From Onishia taeanensis (GTDB lineage Bacteria > Pseudomonadota > Gammaproteobacteria > Pseudomonadales > Halomonadaceae), in assembly GCF_900100755.1 (NCBI RefSeq), contig NZ_FNCI01000002.1, forward strand, positions 1 through 64,000: DNA of 64,000 nt, read 5' to 3'. How positions within the stretch are numbered: the first letter of the stretch is position 1; each line of letters begins with the position of its first letter. The notes under the pieces are model-generated. The model saw only the letters and a program-made list of their open reading frames with translations. It made no database searches and had not been told where the DNA came from. Made by a program: the position numbers and the translations under genes. This document shows, piece after piece, positions 7,738 to 16,712 of the stretch.

Positions 7738-8765
7738 ACGAACCGCAGCGCCTGCAGTATCTCGAGGCGATGGGCCTGACCGCCTGGGTCGGGCGCTATC
7801 GCCTGCCCAATGCTGCCCCAACCGAGGCCTGTGACTGGGAGGAGCCTGCGGCGACTACTGCCAAGGCGCCGGCCGCGCGTCTACAGGCGCTGATCGATGA
7901 TGTCGCCGCCCCTGTGCGGCCCGCACCGACGGCCGGCGCGAGTGCGCGGGCGGATCAGCCGTCTGCCGAGCCACCACCCGGCCAAGATGAGGTCAAGGGC
8001 GTCAGCCGGGCGAGGGCGCTGCTGACCGGGGAGGCATCTGCCAAGGCCTCGCCCCAGGATCATCTGGGCACGGGCAGTGAAGAGCCCCCTAACGCCCGGT
8101 CTTCTCAAGAGGCACTGCCACAGCAGGGCCTTTCCGGTCAGGGCCACTCTCATCAGGCCAGCGCCGATGCGCCTGCTGCCTCAGCGGACCAAGCAACCCG
8201 CTCGGCACCCGCCGAGGCGCTGCGTTTCTCGCTGCAGCTGGCCGCCCTCGAGGGACGCTGGCTGTTGCTGCTCCCCGCCGAGACCCCGCCCAACGAGATG
8301 CACAAGCGTCTGCTGGCCAACCTGCTGCGTGCCGCCGGGATTCGTCCGTCCGAGATGCCGGCCTTCCAGCATTTCCGCTGGCCGATGATGGACGAGCTGC
8401 CGGTCTCGGCTCCCCTCGATGAGGCCCGCGATGGCCTGCGAGCCTTCCTTGACGGTCGCCGTCGCCAAGGCTGGCGGCCCGAGCGGCTGCTGGTGTTCGG
8501 TGAGGACGCGACTCTTTCCCGGGTGCTGGCCCTCGAGGGAGATGACTGCACTCTGCTCGAGCTGCCCGCCTGGCAGCTGCCGTCGCTCGAGGCGCTGGCT
8601 ACCGACGCCGAGGCCAAGCGCGCCCTGTGGCCACTACTGCGCCAGTGGGCAGAGGCCTGGCATAGGCCTTCATTGCAGCAGGAAGGCGGTCGGGGCGATA
8701 GGCGCGATCAAAAGCCCGGTAGTGATGGTGGCGACGGTGTGGATCGACAGGGTGGCGAGCAGTGA
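7734..8765 (+). CDS. HolD-like protein (putative DNA polymerase III psi subunit) with long linker
   Basis: A 343-residue protein from a GTG that overlaps the bolA stop (GTGA). Residues 6-25 (RLQYLEAMGLTAWVGRYRLP) resemble the E. coli HolD start (QLQQLGITQWSLRRP), the segment that contacts chi. Residues 38-160 are a Pro/Ala/Gln/Ser-rich linker, probably disordered. Residues 162-310 look like the psi globular domain, ending LPSLEALATDAEAKRALWP, comparable to PALTDLRANPTARAALWQQ in HolD. The next gene is rimI, the same holD-rimI pairing as in E. coli. The family call is by eye and by synteny; E. coli HolD is only 137 residues. Confidence 0.6.
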   Translation: MNEPQRLQYLEAMGLTAWVGRYRLPNAAPTEACDWEEPAATTAKAPAARLQALIDDVAAPVRPAPTAGASARADQPSAEPPPGQDEVKGVSRARALLTGEASAKASPQDHLGTGSEEPPNARSSQEALPQQGLSGQGHSHQASADAPAASADQATRSAPAEALRFSLQLAALEGRWLLLLPAETPPNEMHKRLLANLLRAAGIRPSEMPAFQHFRWPMMDELPVSAPLDEARDGLRAFLDGRRRQGWRPERLLVFGEDATLSRVLALEGDDCTLLELPAWQLPSLEALATDAEAKRALWPLLRQWAEAWHRPSLQQEGGRGDRRDQKPGSDGGDGVDRQGGEQ

Positions 8766-9253
8766 GCCCCGACTCCCGGATCATGGTACTGACGCCCGAC
8801 TGGCATGAGGCTGTGATGTCCGTGGAGCGCGCCGGCCAGCCGCACCCCTGGACGGCGCGTCAGCTCGCCGAGGCGCTGGCCGCCGAGGATCATGAGGTCG
8901 TGGGGGTGGTGCCGCGGGATAGGGGCGGTGACAAGGGCAACGGCGATGCTCTTCTGGGCTTCGCCGTGCTGGCCCGCTTGCCCTTCGAAGCCGAACTTCA
9001 AGCGATTACCGTGGCTCCCGCGGCGCGCCGCCAGGGCGTGGCTCGAGCGCTGCTCGAACGGCTGATTGCCACGGCGACAGCCTGGGGCAGTGAACGGCTG
9101 CTGCTCGAGGTCCGGGCCAGCAATGCACCGGCGCTGGGGCTCTATCGGCAGCTTGGCTTCATCGAGGAGGGGCGGCGTCGCGGTTATTACCCCGCCGCAG
9201 CGTCGTCATCACCCCGCGAGGATGCGCTGCTGATGGGCCGCGCCTTAGGCTAG
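8762..9253 (+). CDS. rimI: Ribosomal protein bS18-alanine N-acetyltransferase
   Basis: A 163-residue GNAT acetyltransferase that acetylates the N-terminal alanine of ribosomal protein S18. The acetyl-CoA-binding motif A is ITVAPAARRQGVARALLERL at about residues 80-100 (R/QxxGxG/A with a substituted last glycine), followed by VRASNAPALGLYRQLGF, the motif B region typical of RimI. The GTG start overlaps the HolD-like stop as GTGA. An alternative ATG (MVLTPDW) lies 7 codons in. A perfect hairpin ends the unit. Confidence 0.88.
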   Translation: MSPDSRIMVLTPDWHEAVMSVERAGQPHPWTARQLAEALAAEDHEVVGVVPRDRGGDKGNGDALLGFAVLARLPFEAELQAITVAPAARRQGVARALLERLIATATAWGSERLLLEVRASNAPALGLYRQLGFIEEGRRRGYYPAAASSSPREDALLMGRALG

Positions 9254-9361
9254 AACAGCTGCACGTCAACTGGCCCTGTGCGCCTGCTGGTGAAGCACCT
9301 GGGCTAGAGCCGACGATCCATGCCCCTGCCATGCATGCCACATGGATATCACATGCAAACC

Positions 9362-9389
9362 AAGGCGCCACCCGAAAGGGTGGCGCCTT
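9362..9389. terminator. Bidirectional terminator between rimI and zapB
   Basis: A 12-bp perfect stem (AAGGCGCCACCC/GGGTGGCGCCTT) closed by a GAAA tetraloop, placed between the converging rimI and zapB. Only loose T-rich sequence follows on either side. Confidence 0.7.
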
Positions 9390-9420
9390 GTGCTTTCTTG
9401 AGCGTCTTTACGCCAATCGA

Positions 9421-9630
9421 TCAGGAGGCGTTGGTGTCGCTGCCGTCGCCAGTGTCGAGGGCTTGGAACTTGGTCAGCAGGCCGTTCAGGCGCTGCTCCC
9501 ACTCGTCGTGTTCCTGCTTGAGTCGGGTGTTCTCCTCGCGCAGCTCCTCGGCTTCCATCTTCAGCATTTCGATCGCTTCGACGGCATTGTTGACCTGCTG
9601 CTCGAGCTGATTGAAGAGTTCGATGCTCAT
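9421..9630 (-). CDS. zapB: Cell division protein ZapB-like coiled coil
   Basis: A 69-residue protein that is almost one continuous coiled coil: MSIELFNQLEQQVNNAVEAI matches the ZapB start ([20 protein letters not shown] in E. coli), then LKMEAEELREEN and WEQRLNGLLTKF. ZapB binds ZapA and links the Z-ring to the chromosome terminus. It is 12 residues shorter than E. coli ZapB (81), losing part of the central coil. AGGAGAT lies upstream of the ATG. It follows rsmD on the same strand after 93 bp. Confidence 0.85.
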   Translation of the reverse strand: MSIELFNQLEQQVNNAVEAIEMLKMEAEELREENTRLKQEHDEWEQRLNGLLTKFQALDTGDGSDTNAS

Positions 9631-9723
9631 CCTGTATCTCCTGGTGACAGTCTACCTTCACTGGCAGACGGGTAATGGTCAGGGCGCAGCGTACGACGGG
9701 TGGCGCGGCGCGGCAAGCGTCGT

Positions 9724-10389
9724 CTAGAGCAGACGGTAGAGCCGCCCGCAGCTGTCGCCGGCACGCACCTCGCGATGCAGCATCCAGTCCGCCGGCACGC
9801 TGGGCGTCAGCTCCGCCTCGACTTCCAGATAGACCCAGGCGCCGGCGGCCACAAAGCCGCCGTCGACCAGCTGGCGACAGCTCGCTTCGGCCAGGCCCTG
9901 GCGGAAGGGCGGGTCCAGAAAGACCAGGTCGAAGGCGCCGTCAGCGCGGCCTAGCCTGTCGTCCAGGGTGTCGCCGAGAAAAGCCTTGGCGTCGGCGGTG
10001 ATGACGCGGCCATTGGCCCCCAGGGTGGCGATGTTGGCCTCCAGCGCTCGCGCGACCGGGGCGTTCTGTTCGATAAATAGCGCTTCCCGGGCGCCGCGGG
10101 ATAGCGCCTCGAGGCCCAGCGCGCCGGTGCCGGCGAAGAGGTCCAGCACCCGTGCCCCGCCAGTGGCGCTGGCCAGCCAGTTGAACAGGGTCTCGCGGAC
10201 GCGGTCCGGCGTCGGGCGTAGGCCTGGGTGGTCGAGCACCGGTAGCTGGCGGCGGCGGAAGTCACCGCCGATGATTCTCAGGCGGCCGGCGCTCAGGCGG
10301 CCGGCGTCCCGGCGACCGGCATTCGAGCCGTTGCCCTGGGCCTTGCCCTGGCGGCGGGAGCGTGATGAGGAGGATCGACGTTGTTTCAT
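9724..10389 (-). CDS. rsmD: 16S rRNA (guanine-966-N2)-methyltransferase
   Basis: Methylates G966 of 16S rRNA in the small ribosomal subunit using S-adenosylmethionine. The 221-residue protein has an extra basic, low-complexity N-terminal tail of about 35 residues (RRSSSSRSRRQGK), then LRIIGG, RPTPDRVRETLFNWL, the SAM loop DLFAGTGALGLEALSRG and catalytic DPPF. All family motifs are present. It diverges from ftsY with a 92-bp gap, the common rsmD/ftsY pairing of Gammaproteobacteria. Confidence 0.95.
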   Translation of the reverse strand: MKQRRSSSSRSRRQGKAQGNGSNAGRRDAGRLSAGRLRIIGGDFRRRQLPVLDHPGLRPTPDRVRETLFNWLASATGGARVLDLFAGTGALGLEALSRGAREALFIEQNAPVARALEANIATLGANGRVITADAKAFLGDTLDDRLGRADGAFDLVFLDPPFRQGLAEASCRQLVDGGFVAAGAWVYLEVEAELTPSVPADWMLHREVRAGDSCGRLYRLL

Positions 10390-10481
10390 GATCGGCTAAT
10401 TGTACCCGGGGGCTTGTCCACAGTCATGGTCGGCGATGGTACGATGAGCTGATTCTCCGCACTCGAGACCAGATCACGCCC

Positions 10482-12062
10482 ATGTTCGGATTTTTCAAGC
10501 GCAAGAAGAAGCAGGACCCGGCCCAGCAAGAGCCCTCGTCGGACCAGGACGTTACCCCCGGCGCGGAAGAAAGCGCCGAGGATGACGGTTCCCCGACGAA
10601 GGCCGATACCGCAGAGCGGCCCGCCGATGCCCAGCCGTCGCAGGACTACTCGTCTCAGGCCGAGGCTGCCGAGGTGCGGCGAGAGACGCCGGCCGAGCAG
10701 GATTCTGAGAGCGCTCCGCGCCAGGACGAGGCGCCTGAGCAGACCTCTGATCCGAGGGTCGAGCCGAACGTAGAACAGACCACTGAGCAGGCGGAGGACG
10801 TCAGCACTGAGTCCGAGACAGCAGAGCTTGATACCGAGGCGCTTAATAGAGGGGCGCTTGGTAGAGAGACGCTTGAGAAAGGAAAAGCCGATGTAGATAG
10901 CAGCGAGAGTGACGAGTGCGCGGCCGCAGCGCTAGCACCCGAGCCCGCAGCGGAGACCTCAGCGCCAGAAACGCCGTCTTCTGAGCCCGAGGCCGCCCCC
11001 GATCCTCGCGCCGACGATCTCGATGCCCAGCCTCAGCAGGCCGAAGAGCCACAGGCAGCCCATCCGCCAGAGACGGACGCATCCGAGAAGGGGTCGCCAG
11101 AAAAGGATTCGCCAGAGAAAGGCAAGAAGAAAGGCTGGTTCGCCCGTATCAAGGAAGGTCTGGGCAAGACCCGCGCCAACCTGAGTGAAGGCATCTCCGA
11201 CCTGTTCCTCGGCAAGAAGCAGATCGACGATGAGCTGATGGAAGACCTCGAGACCCAGCTGCTGATGGCGGATGTGGGCATCGAGGCGACCACCGAGATC
11301 ATCGACCGCCTGACCGCCCGGGTCTCACGCAAGGAGCTCAAGGAGCCGCAGGCGCTCTATGACGCCCTGCAAGAGGAGCTGGCCGCACTGCTCGAGCCGG
11401 TGGCCAAGGATCTGGTGCTGCCCGAAAAAGGGCAGGGGCCCTTCGTTATCCTGATGGTCGGCGTCAACGGCGTTGGCAAGACCACTACCATCGGCAAGCT
11501 GGCCAAGCGTTTCCAGGGGCAGGGGCGCAGCGTGATGCTGGCCGCCGGCGATACCTTCCGTGCCGCCGCCGTCGAGCAGCTCAAGGTGTGGGGGGATCGC
11601 AACAGCGTGCCGGTGATTGCCCAGCACACCGGTGCCGACAGTGCCTCGGTGATCTATGACGCGCTCTCCGCCGCCAAGGCCCGGGGCGTCGATGTGCTGA
11701 TTGCCGATACCGCCGGGCGCCTGCACAACAAGGGCCACCTGATGGAGGAACTCAAGAAGGTGCAGCGCGTGATGGCCAAGCTCGACGCCGCCGCCCCCCA
11801 CGAGGTGATGCTGGTGCTCGATGCCGGCACCGGTCAGAACGCCCTGTCACAGGCGGCCACCTTCAACGAGGCGGTGCCGGTCACAGGCATCACCCTGACC
11901 AAGCTCGATGGCACCGCCAAGGGCGGCATCATCTTCGCTCTGGCCAAGCAGCTCGGCACGCCGATCCGCTATATCGGCGTCGGCGAGACCGTCGACGACC
12001 TGCGGCCCTTTGCCGGCCGTGACTTCGTCGATGCGCTCTTCAATACGTCGCGCAGCGAATGA
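10482..12062 (+). CDS. ftsY: Signal recognition particle receptor FtsY
   Basis: The SRP receptor GTPase, which docks SRP-ribosome complexes at the inner membrane. The 526-residue protein has an unusually acidic A-domain (about 1-215) rich in Glu, Asp, Pro and Ser, then the N-domain (GWFARIKEGLGKTRANLSEG, about 220-300) and G-domain: GVNGVGKTT (about 326), DTAGRLHNK (about 408), TKLDGTAKGG (about 472). Two short tandem-repeat tracts lie in the A-domain. It heads ftsY-ftsE-ftsX, with 11 bp to ftsE. Confidence 0.97.
   Translation: MFGFFKRKKKQDPAQQEPSSDQDVTPGAEESAEDDGSPTKADTAERPADAQPSQDYSSQAEAAEVRRETPAEQDSESAPRQDEAPEQTSDPRVEPNVEQTTEQAEDVSTESETAELDTEALNRGALGRETLEKGKADVDSSESDECAAAALAPEPAAETSAPETPSSEPEAAPDPRADDLDAQPQQAEEPQAAHPPETDASEKGSPEKDSPEKGKKKGWFARIKEGLGKTRANLSEGISDLFLGKKQIDDELMEDLETQLLMADVGIEATTEIIDRLTARVSRKELKEPQALYDALQEELAALLEPVAKDLVLPEKGQGPFVILMVGVNGVGKTTTIGKLAKRFQGQGRSVMLAAGDTFRAAAVEQLKVWGDRNSVPVIAQHTGADSASVIYDALSAAKARGVDVLIADTAGRLHNKGHLMEELKKVQRVMAKLDAAAPHEVMLVLDAGTGQNALSQAATFNEAVPVTGITLTKLDGTAKGGIIFALAKQLGTPIRYIGVGETVDDLRPFAGRDFVDALFNTSRSE
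10836..10880 (+). repeat. Three 15-bp tandem repeats in ftsY
   Basis: Units 10836-10850, 10851-10865 and 10866-10880 share the pattern GRGRCGCTTRRKARA and encode EALNR, GALGR and ETLEK in the acidic A-domain. Because the unit is a whole number of codons, gain or loss keeps the frame. Confidence 0.75.
11085..11129 (+). repeat. Second 15-bp tandem repeat tract in ftsY
   Basis: Units 11085-11099, 11100-11114 and the degenerate 11115-11129 encode EKGSP, EKDSP and EKGKK at the junction of the acidic A-domain with the N-domain. Confidence 0.7.
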
Positions 12063-12073
12063 GACGCTAAGCG

Positions 12074-12742
12074 ATGATCGCCTTCGAACATGTCGGCAAG
12101 CGCTATGGTGGGCGCTTCGAGGCCCTGGCCAATATCGACTTTCGGGTCCAGCGCGGCGAGATGGTCTTCTTGACCGGCCACTCCGGGGCCGGCAAGAGCT
12201 CGCTGCTGCGCCTGATCATGCGTCTGGAGCGCCCGTCCCGTGGCAAGGTGCGGGTGGCCGGCCATGATATCGCTGGCCTGCATGCCAGCCAGGTGCCCTT
12301 CTATCGACGCCAGATCGGCGTGGTCTTTCAGGATCACCAGCTGCTCTTTGATCGGGATGTCTTCGCCAATGTGGCCCTGCCGCTCGAGATTCAGGGCGCC
12401 GAGCCTCGCGAGATAGCGCGCCGCACGCGTGCGGCGCTGGACAAGGTGGGCCTGCTGCATCGGGAAAAAGCGCTGCCTATCGAGCTTTCCGGCGGCGAGC
12501 AGCAGCGGGTCGGTATCGCCCGGGCGGTGGTCAACAAGCCATCGCTGCTGCTGGCCGATGAGCCGACCGGCAACCTCGACCCCCAGCTCTCCGCCGACAT
12601 CATGACGCTGTTCGAGGACTTCAACCGCATTGGCACCACGGTGCTGATCGCCAGCCACGACCTAGCGCTCATCGCCAGGCTGCGCCACCGGGTGCTGCGC
12701 CTGCGTGACGGGCGTCTGGTCGGCGACCAGGAGGCCACATGA
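12074..12742 (+). CDS. ftsE: Cell division ATP-binding protein FtsE
   Basis: The ABC ATPase of the FtsEX complex, which controls septal peptidoglycan hydrolysis through EnvC-type activators. The 222-residue protein has Walker A GHSGAGKSS (about 36-44), a Q-loop in VVFQDHQ, the signature LSGGEQQR and Walker B LLLADEPTGNLD followed by the switch histidine (ASHD). Its stop overlaps the ftsX start as ATGA, giving coupled translation. Confidence 0.97.
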   Translation: MIAFEHVGKRYGGRFEALANIDFRVQRGEMVFLTGHSGAGKSSLLRLIMRLERPSRGKVRVAGHDIAGLHASQVPFYRRQIGVVFQDHQLLFDRDVFANVALPLEIQGAEPREIARRTRAALDKVGLLHREKALPIELSGGEQQRVGIARAVVNKPSLLLADEPTGNLDPQLSADIMTLFEDFNRIGTTVLIASHDLALIARLRHRVLRLRDGRLVGDQEAT

Positions 12743-13731
12743 GCGAGCGCGAGAACGCTAAAGCAGCGCGTTCGGCCTCGCCGCGCGGCGCACGCAGCCA
12801 GCGTACCGTGATGCGTAGCCGGTTCAGTGCCTGGGCGCGCCACCACCGGGCCATGTGCCTGGATAGCGCCGGCCGGCTGATTCGCACCCCCGTTGCCAGC
12901 CTGCTGACCATGCTGGCCATCGCCATTGCCTTGATACTGCCAACCGCCCTCTGGCTGTCCCTGGACGGCGCCAGGCTGTTGGATGCCGAGCTCGATGAAA
13001 GCGCCACCCTGACGGCCTACTTGGATAGCGACGTCGATGAAGGCGAAGCGATGCGGGTGGCCGAGGCGCTGGGCGCCTCTCCGGACGTCGAGGCGGTACG
13101 GTTGATTACCGCCGCCGAAGGCATGGCCGAGTTTCAGCAGGCGCTGGGTCTCGAGGATGCCCTCGATCGGCTTGAGACCAACCCGCTCCCGGCAAGCATC
13201 GTCGTCTCGCCAGAGGATGCATCGCCCGAGGCGATGCGCAGCCTGGCGACCCAGCTGGAGGCGGTCGGCGGTGTCGACGAGGTGCGCCTGGACCTGGCCT
13301 GGCTCGAGCGCCTCAAGCGCCTCGCCGAGCTTGGCCGGCGGGTGACGCTGGCGCTGGGTGTGCTGTTTGGCCTGGGCGTGCTGCTGGTCGTGGGTAACAC
13401 CATTCGTTTGGCGGTTGAGAGCCGCCGTCAGGAAATCGAGGTCGTGACCCTGATCGGCGCTACACACGGTTTCGTGCGGCGCCCCTTCCTGTACAGCGGC
13501 GCCTGGTATGGCCTGGGGGGCGGGCTGCTGGCTTGGGTGCTGCTGGCGCTGGGCAGGCAGTGGCTGAGCGCGCCGGCAACGGCGCTGGCCGAGAGTTACG
13601 GCGCCAGTTTCACGATGCCAGGGCTGGATGGCGCCGGCTCGGCAACGCTGCTAGTTTCGAGTACACTATTGGGTTTGCTGGGTGCCTGGATGGCAGTATC
13701 GCGTCATCTGGCTGACATTCGGCCCCGGTAA
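12739..13731 (+). CDS. ftsX: Cell division permease-like protein FtsX
   Basis: The membrane partner of FtsE, 330 residues. A basic cytoplasmic N-terminus (about 1-50) is followed by membrane segment 1 (VASLLTMLAIAIALILPTAL), a periplasmic domain of about 100 residues that binds hydrolase activators, and three more membrane segments in the C-terminal FtsX domain (LALGVLFGLGVLLVVGNTIR onward). It is the third gene of ftsY-ftsE-ftsX and precedes rpoH, as in E. coli. Confidence 0.95.
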   Translation: MSERENAKAARSASPRGARSQRTVMRSRFSAWARHHRAMCLDSAGRLIRTPVASLLTMLAIAIALILPTALWLSLDGARLLDAELDESATLTAYLDSDVDEGEAMRVAEALGASPDVEAVRLITAAEGMAEFQQALGLEDALDRLETNPLPASIVVSPEDASPEAMRSLATQLEAVGGVDEVRLDLAWLERLKRLAELGRRVTLALGVLFGLGVLLVVGNTIRLAVESRRQEIEVVTLIGATHGFVRRPFLYSGAWYGLGGGLLAWVLLALGRQWLSAPATALAESYGASFTMPGLDGAGSATLLVSSTLLGLLGAWMAVSRHLADIRPR

Positions 13732-13783
13732 GCTACACTGCGTGGCGATGCGGATATCGTATGGCGATAGACTGGCATTCACC

Positions 13784-13811
13784 GGAACTTTATGGTCTGG
13801 TGGGCGTCAGA
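13784..13811 (+). promoter_or_regulatory. Sigma-E (RpoE/AlgU) type promoter for rpoH
   Basis: GGAACTT (13784-13790), exactly 16 bp, then TCAGA (13807-13811). This matches the RpoE/AlgU consensus GGAACTT-N16-TCNNA. E. coli rpoH also has a sigma-E promoter, so envelope or heat stress would raise RpoH here too. Predicted transcription starts about 13818. Confidence 0.7.
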
Positions 13812-13833
13812 CATGTGAAACGTTAGTCATCTA

Positions 13834-13865
13834 ATGATCAAGGCTTCACCCCCAGCCTTGACCAT
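13834..13865 (+). other. Hairpin in the ftsX-rpoH gap
   Basis: TCAAGGCT (13838-13845) pairs with AGCCTTGA (13854-13861) over an 8-base loop, and ATG/CAT extend the stem past one mismatch. No T-run follows. It would lie in the rpoH leader RNA made from the sigma-E promoter, or it may be a weak ftsX terminator. Confidence 0.5.
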
Positions 13866-13946
13866 GGCGTCCGCTCCCGCGCGCAAGCGATTCATTTTTA
13901 TGTTCTTGTGCGCACGATACTGAGGGCAAACTTGGAGACATCCTGC

Positions 13947-14816
13947 ATGAGCACCAGTCTTCTGCCTGCTGGCCATCTTTCCCCGGGCCACGATCTGAAT
14001 GGTTACATTCAGGCGGTGAACGGCATTGCCGTTTTGACCGCCGAAGAAGAGCGCGAATTGGCCTTCCGCCTTCACGATGAAAATGACCTCGAGGCGGCGC
14101 GTCGGCTCGTCATGTCGCACCTGCGCTTCGTGGTTCACATTGCCCGCAGCTATTCCGGCTACGGCCTGCCCCAGGCAGACCTGATCCAAGAGGGCAACGT
14201 GGGCCTGATGAAAGCGGTCAAGCGCTTCGATCCGCACCAGGGCGTGCGTCTGGTGTCCTTCGCGGTCCACTGGATCAAGGCCGAGATCCACGAGTTCGTG
14301 CTTCGTAACTGGCGCATCGTCAAGATCGCCACCACCAAGGCCCAGCGCAAACTGTTCTTCAACCTGCGCAGCGCCAAGAAGCGCCTGGCCTGGCTGAACA
14401 ATGACGAAGTCGATGCCATCGCCAAGGATCTCGACGTCAAGCCGCATGTGGTGCGCGACATGGAAGGGCGGCTGTCGTCTTACGATGCCGGCTTCGATGC
14501 GTCGCCGAGCGATGACGATGAGTCCTCGTCCTATCAGGCGCCGGTTAACTTCCTCGATGACGGCCGCTATGACCCGGCGACTCAGCTCGAGGACAGCGAC
14601 TGGGAGGAAGACTCCACCCGTCGCCTGCGCGAAGCGCTGGGCGAGCTCGACGAGCGCTCTCAGGACATCCTGACCCGTCGCTGGCTCAATGAGCCCAAGG
14701 CAACCTTGCACGATCTGGCCGACGTTTATGGCGTGTCCGCCGAGCGTATCCGTCAGCTCGAAAAGAACGCCATGAAGAAGATCAAGCAGCAGATCGGCGA
14801 CGCCCTGGTGGCATAA
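13947..14816 (+). CDS. rpoH: RNA polymerase heat-shock sigma factor RpoH (sigma-32)
   Basis: Directs RNA polymerase to heat-shock promoters. The 289-residue protein starts [17 protein letters not shown] 13947 is preceded by GGAGA and gives a length close to the 284 of E. coli. Region 2 includes [18 protein letters not shown] and [19 protein letters not shown]. The RpoH box [15 protein letters not shown] follows, the segment tied to core binding and chaperone-dependent degradation. Region 4.2 is [21 protein letters not shown] sigma-E type promoter lies upstream and a strong terminator downstream. Confidence 0.97.
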   Translation: MSTSLLPAGHLSPGHDLNGYIQAVNGIAVLTAEEERELAFRLHDENDLEAARRLVMSHLRFVVHIARSYSGYGLPQADLIQEGNVGLMKAVKRFDPHQGVRLVSFAVHWIKAEIHEFVLRNWRIVKIATTKAQRKLFFNLRSAKKRLAWLNNDEVDAIAKDLDVKPHVVRDMEGRLSSYDAGFDASPSDDDESSSYQAPVNFLDDGRYDPATQLEDSDWEEDSTRRLREALGELDERSQDILTRRWLNEPKATLHDLADVYGVSAERIRQLEKNAMKKIKQQIGDALVA

Positions 14817-14912
14817 CCCTTCGGGTAGCCCTCAGGCGCCTAGTCGCTGTTGACTAGCGTTCTGTGCGCAACCCTCGCCGCCCTGAGTTAGCGGTAGGCG
14901 GGAGCCGACAAG

Positions 14913-14945
14913 AAAACCCCCGGTGCCTTGGCATCGGGGGTTTTT
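14913..14945. terminator. Bidirectional terminator between rpoH and slmA
   Basis: AAAACCCCCGGTGCC pairs with GGCATCGGGGGTTTT with one G-T wobble and a short loop. A-run and T-run flank it, so it can end both the rightward rpoH and leftward slmA transcripts. Confidence 0.9.
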
Positions 14946-14989
14946 GCGTTTCAGGGACGTTGTTGCGGGCTCAGTGGCATCAGCCGCTG

Positions 14990-15607
14990 TCAGGCGCGAG
15001 CGAGCTCCGGGACGTCGACAAGCAGGCGCTCGGCGAGCAGTGTCCACTGGTCATCCCAGAATTCGGTGGGGCGACGCTTGAAGTCGCTCCTGACGTACTG
15101 GGAGATCTGGCCCTCCACGTGCACCATCAGCAGGTTGGCGCTGGCCGAGGCAGAGACCCGCGGTCGGCGACGTTCGCTAAGCTCGGCTTCGCGAAGGACC
15201 TGCTTGAGCTGCGTTTCCAGGCGCTCGAAGAGCTGGTGGATGCGCAGGCGTAGACGCGCCGTCTCGCCTGTCAGGGCGTCGCCGCCAAGCAGTCGCGACA
15301 GGCCCGGATTCTTCTCGGCGAAGCCTAGCAGCAGTGTGATGATCTGCTGGCAGCGCGACAGGGTCTCCGGGGTCTCGTCGAGGATGCGACGAATGCGTTC
15401 GAACAGGCTCTCCTCGATGAACTCGATCAGCCCTTCGAACATGCGCGCCTTGCTCGGGAAGTGGCGATACAGCGCAGCCTCCGATACGCCGACCTGGCGA
15501 GCCAGGGCGGCGATGGTGATGCGCTTGCCGCTGTCTTCCTCGAGCATCAGTGCCAGCGCCTGGAGGATCTGCTCGCGGCGATTGGGTTTGTTGGTTTCCT
15601 GCGTCAT
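14990..15607 (-). CDS. slmA: Nucleoid occlusion factor SlmA (TetR family)
   Basis: Binds specific DNA sites and disrupts FtsZ polymers over the nucleoid. The 205-residue protein has a TetR-type DNA-binding region ([13 protein letters not shown], then [20 protein letters not shown] and [14 protein letters not shown]) and an all-helical C-terminal domain with the SlmA-type end ([15 protein letters not shown]). It lies 86 bp downstream of argB on the same strand. Confidence 0.93.
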   Translation of the reverse strand: MTQETNKPNRREQILQALALMLEEDSGKRITIAALARQVGVSEAALYRHFPSKARMFEGLIEFIEESLFERIRRILDETPETLSRCQQIITLLLGFAEKNPGLSRLLGGDALTGETARLRLRIHQLFERLETQLKQVLREAELSERRRPRVSASASANLLMVHVEGQISQYVRSDFKRRPTEFWDDQWTLLAERLLVDVPELARA

Positions 15608-15693
15608 GAGCTTCTTCTAATAATATTTTGGGATCTTCATCTCATCCTACTGAGCCTCCGCAAACGGGGCAAACCGTAAAGAAAGGCTCGTGA

Positions 15694-16695
<1,002 letters not shown>

Positions 16696-16712
16696 TCATC
16701 CGAGCCGGTGAC

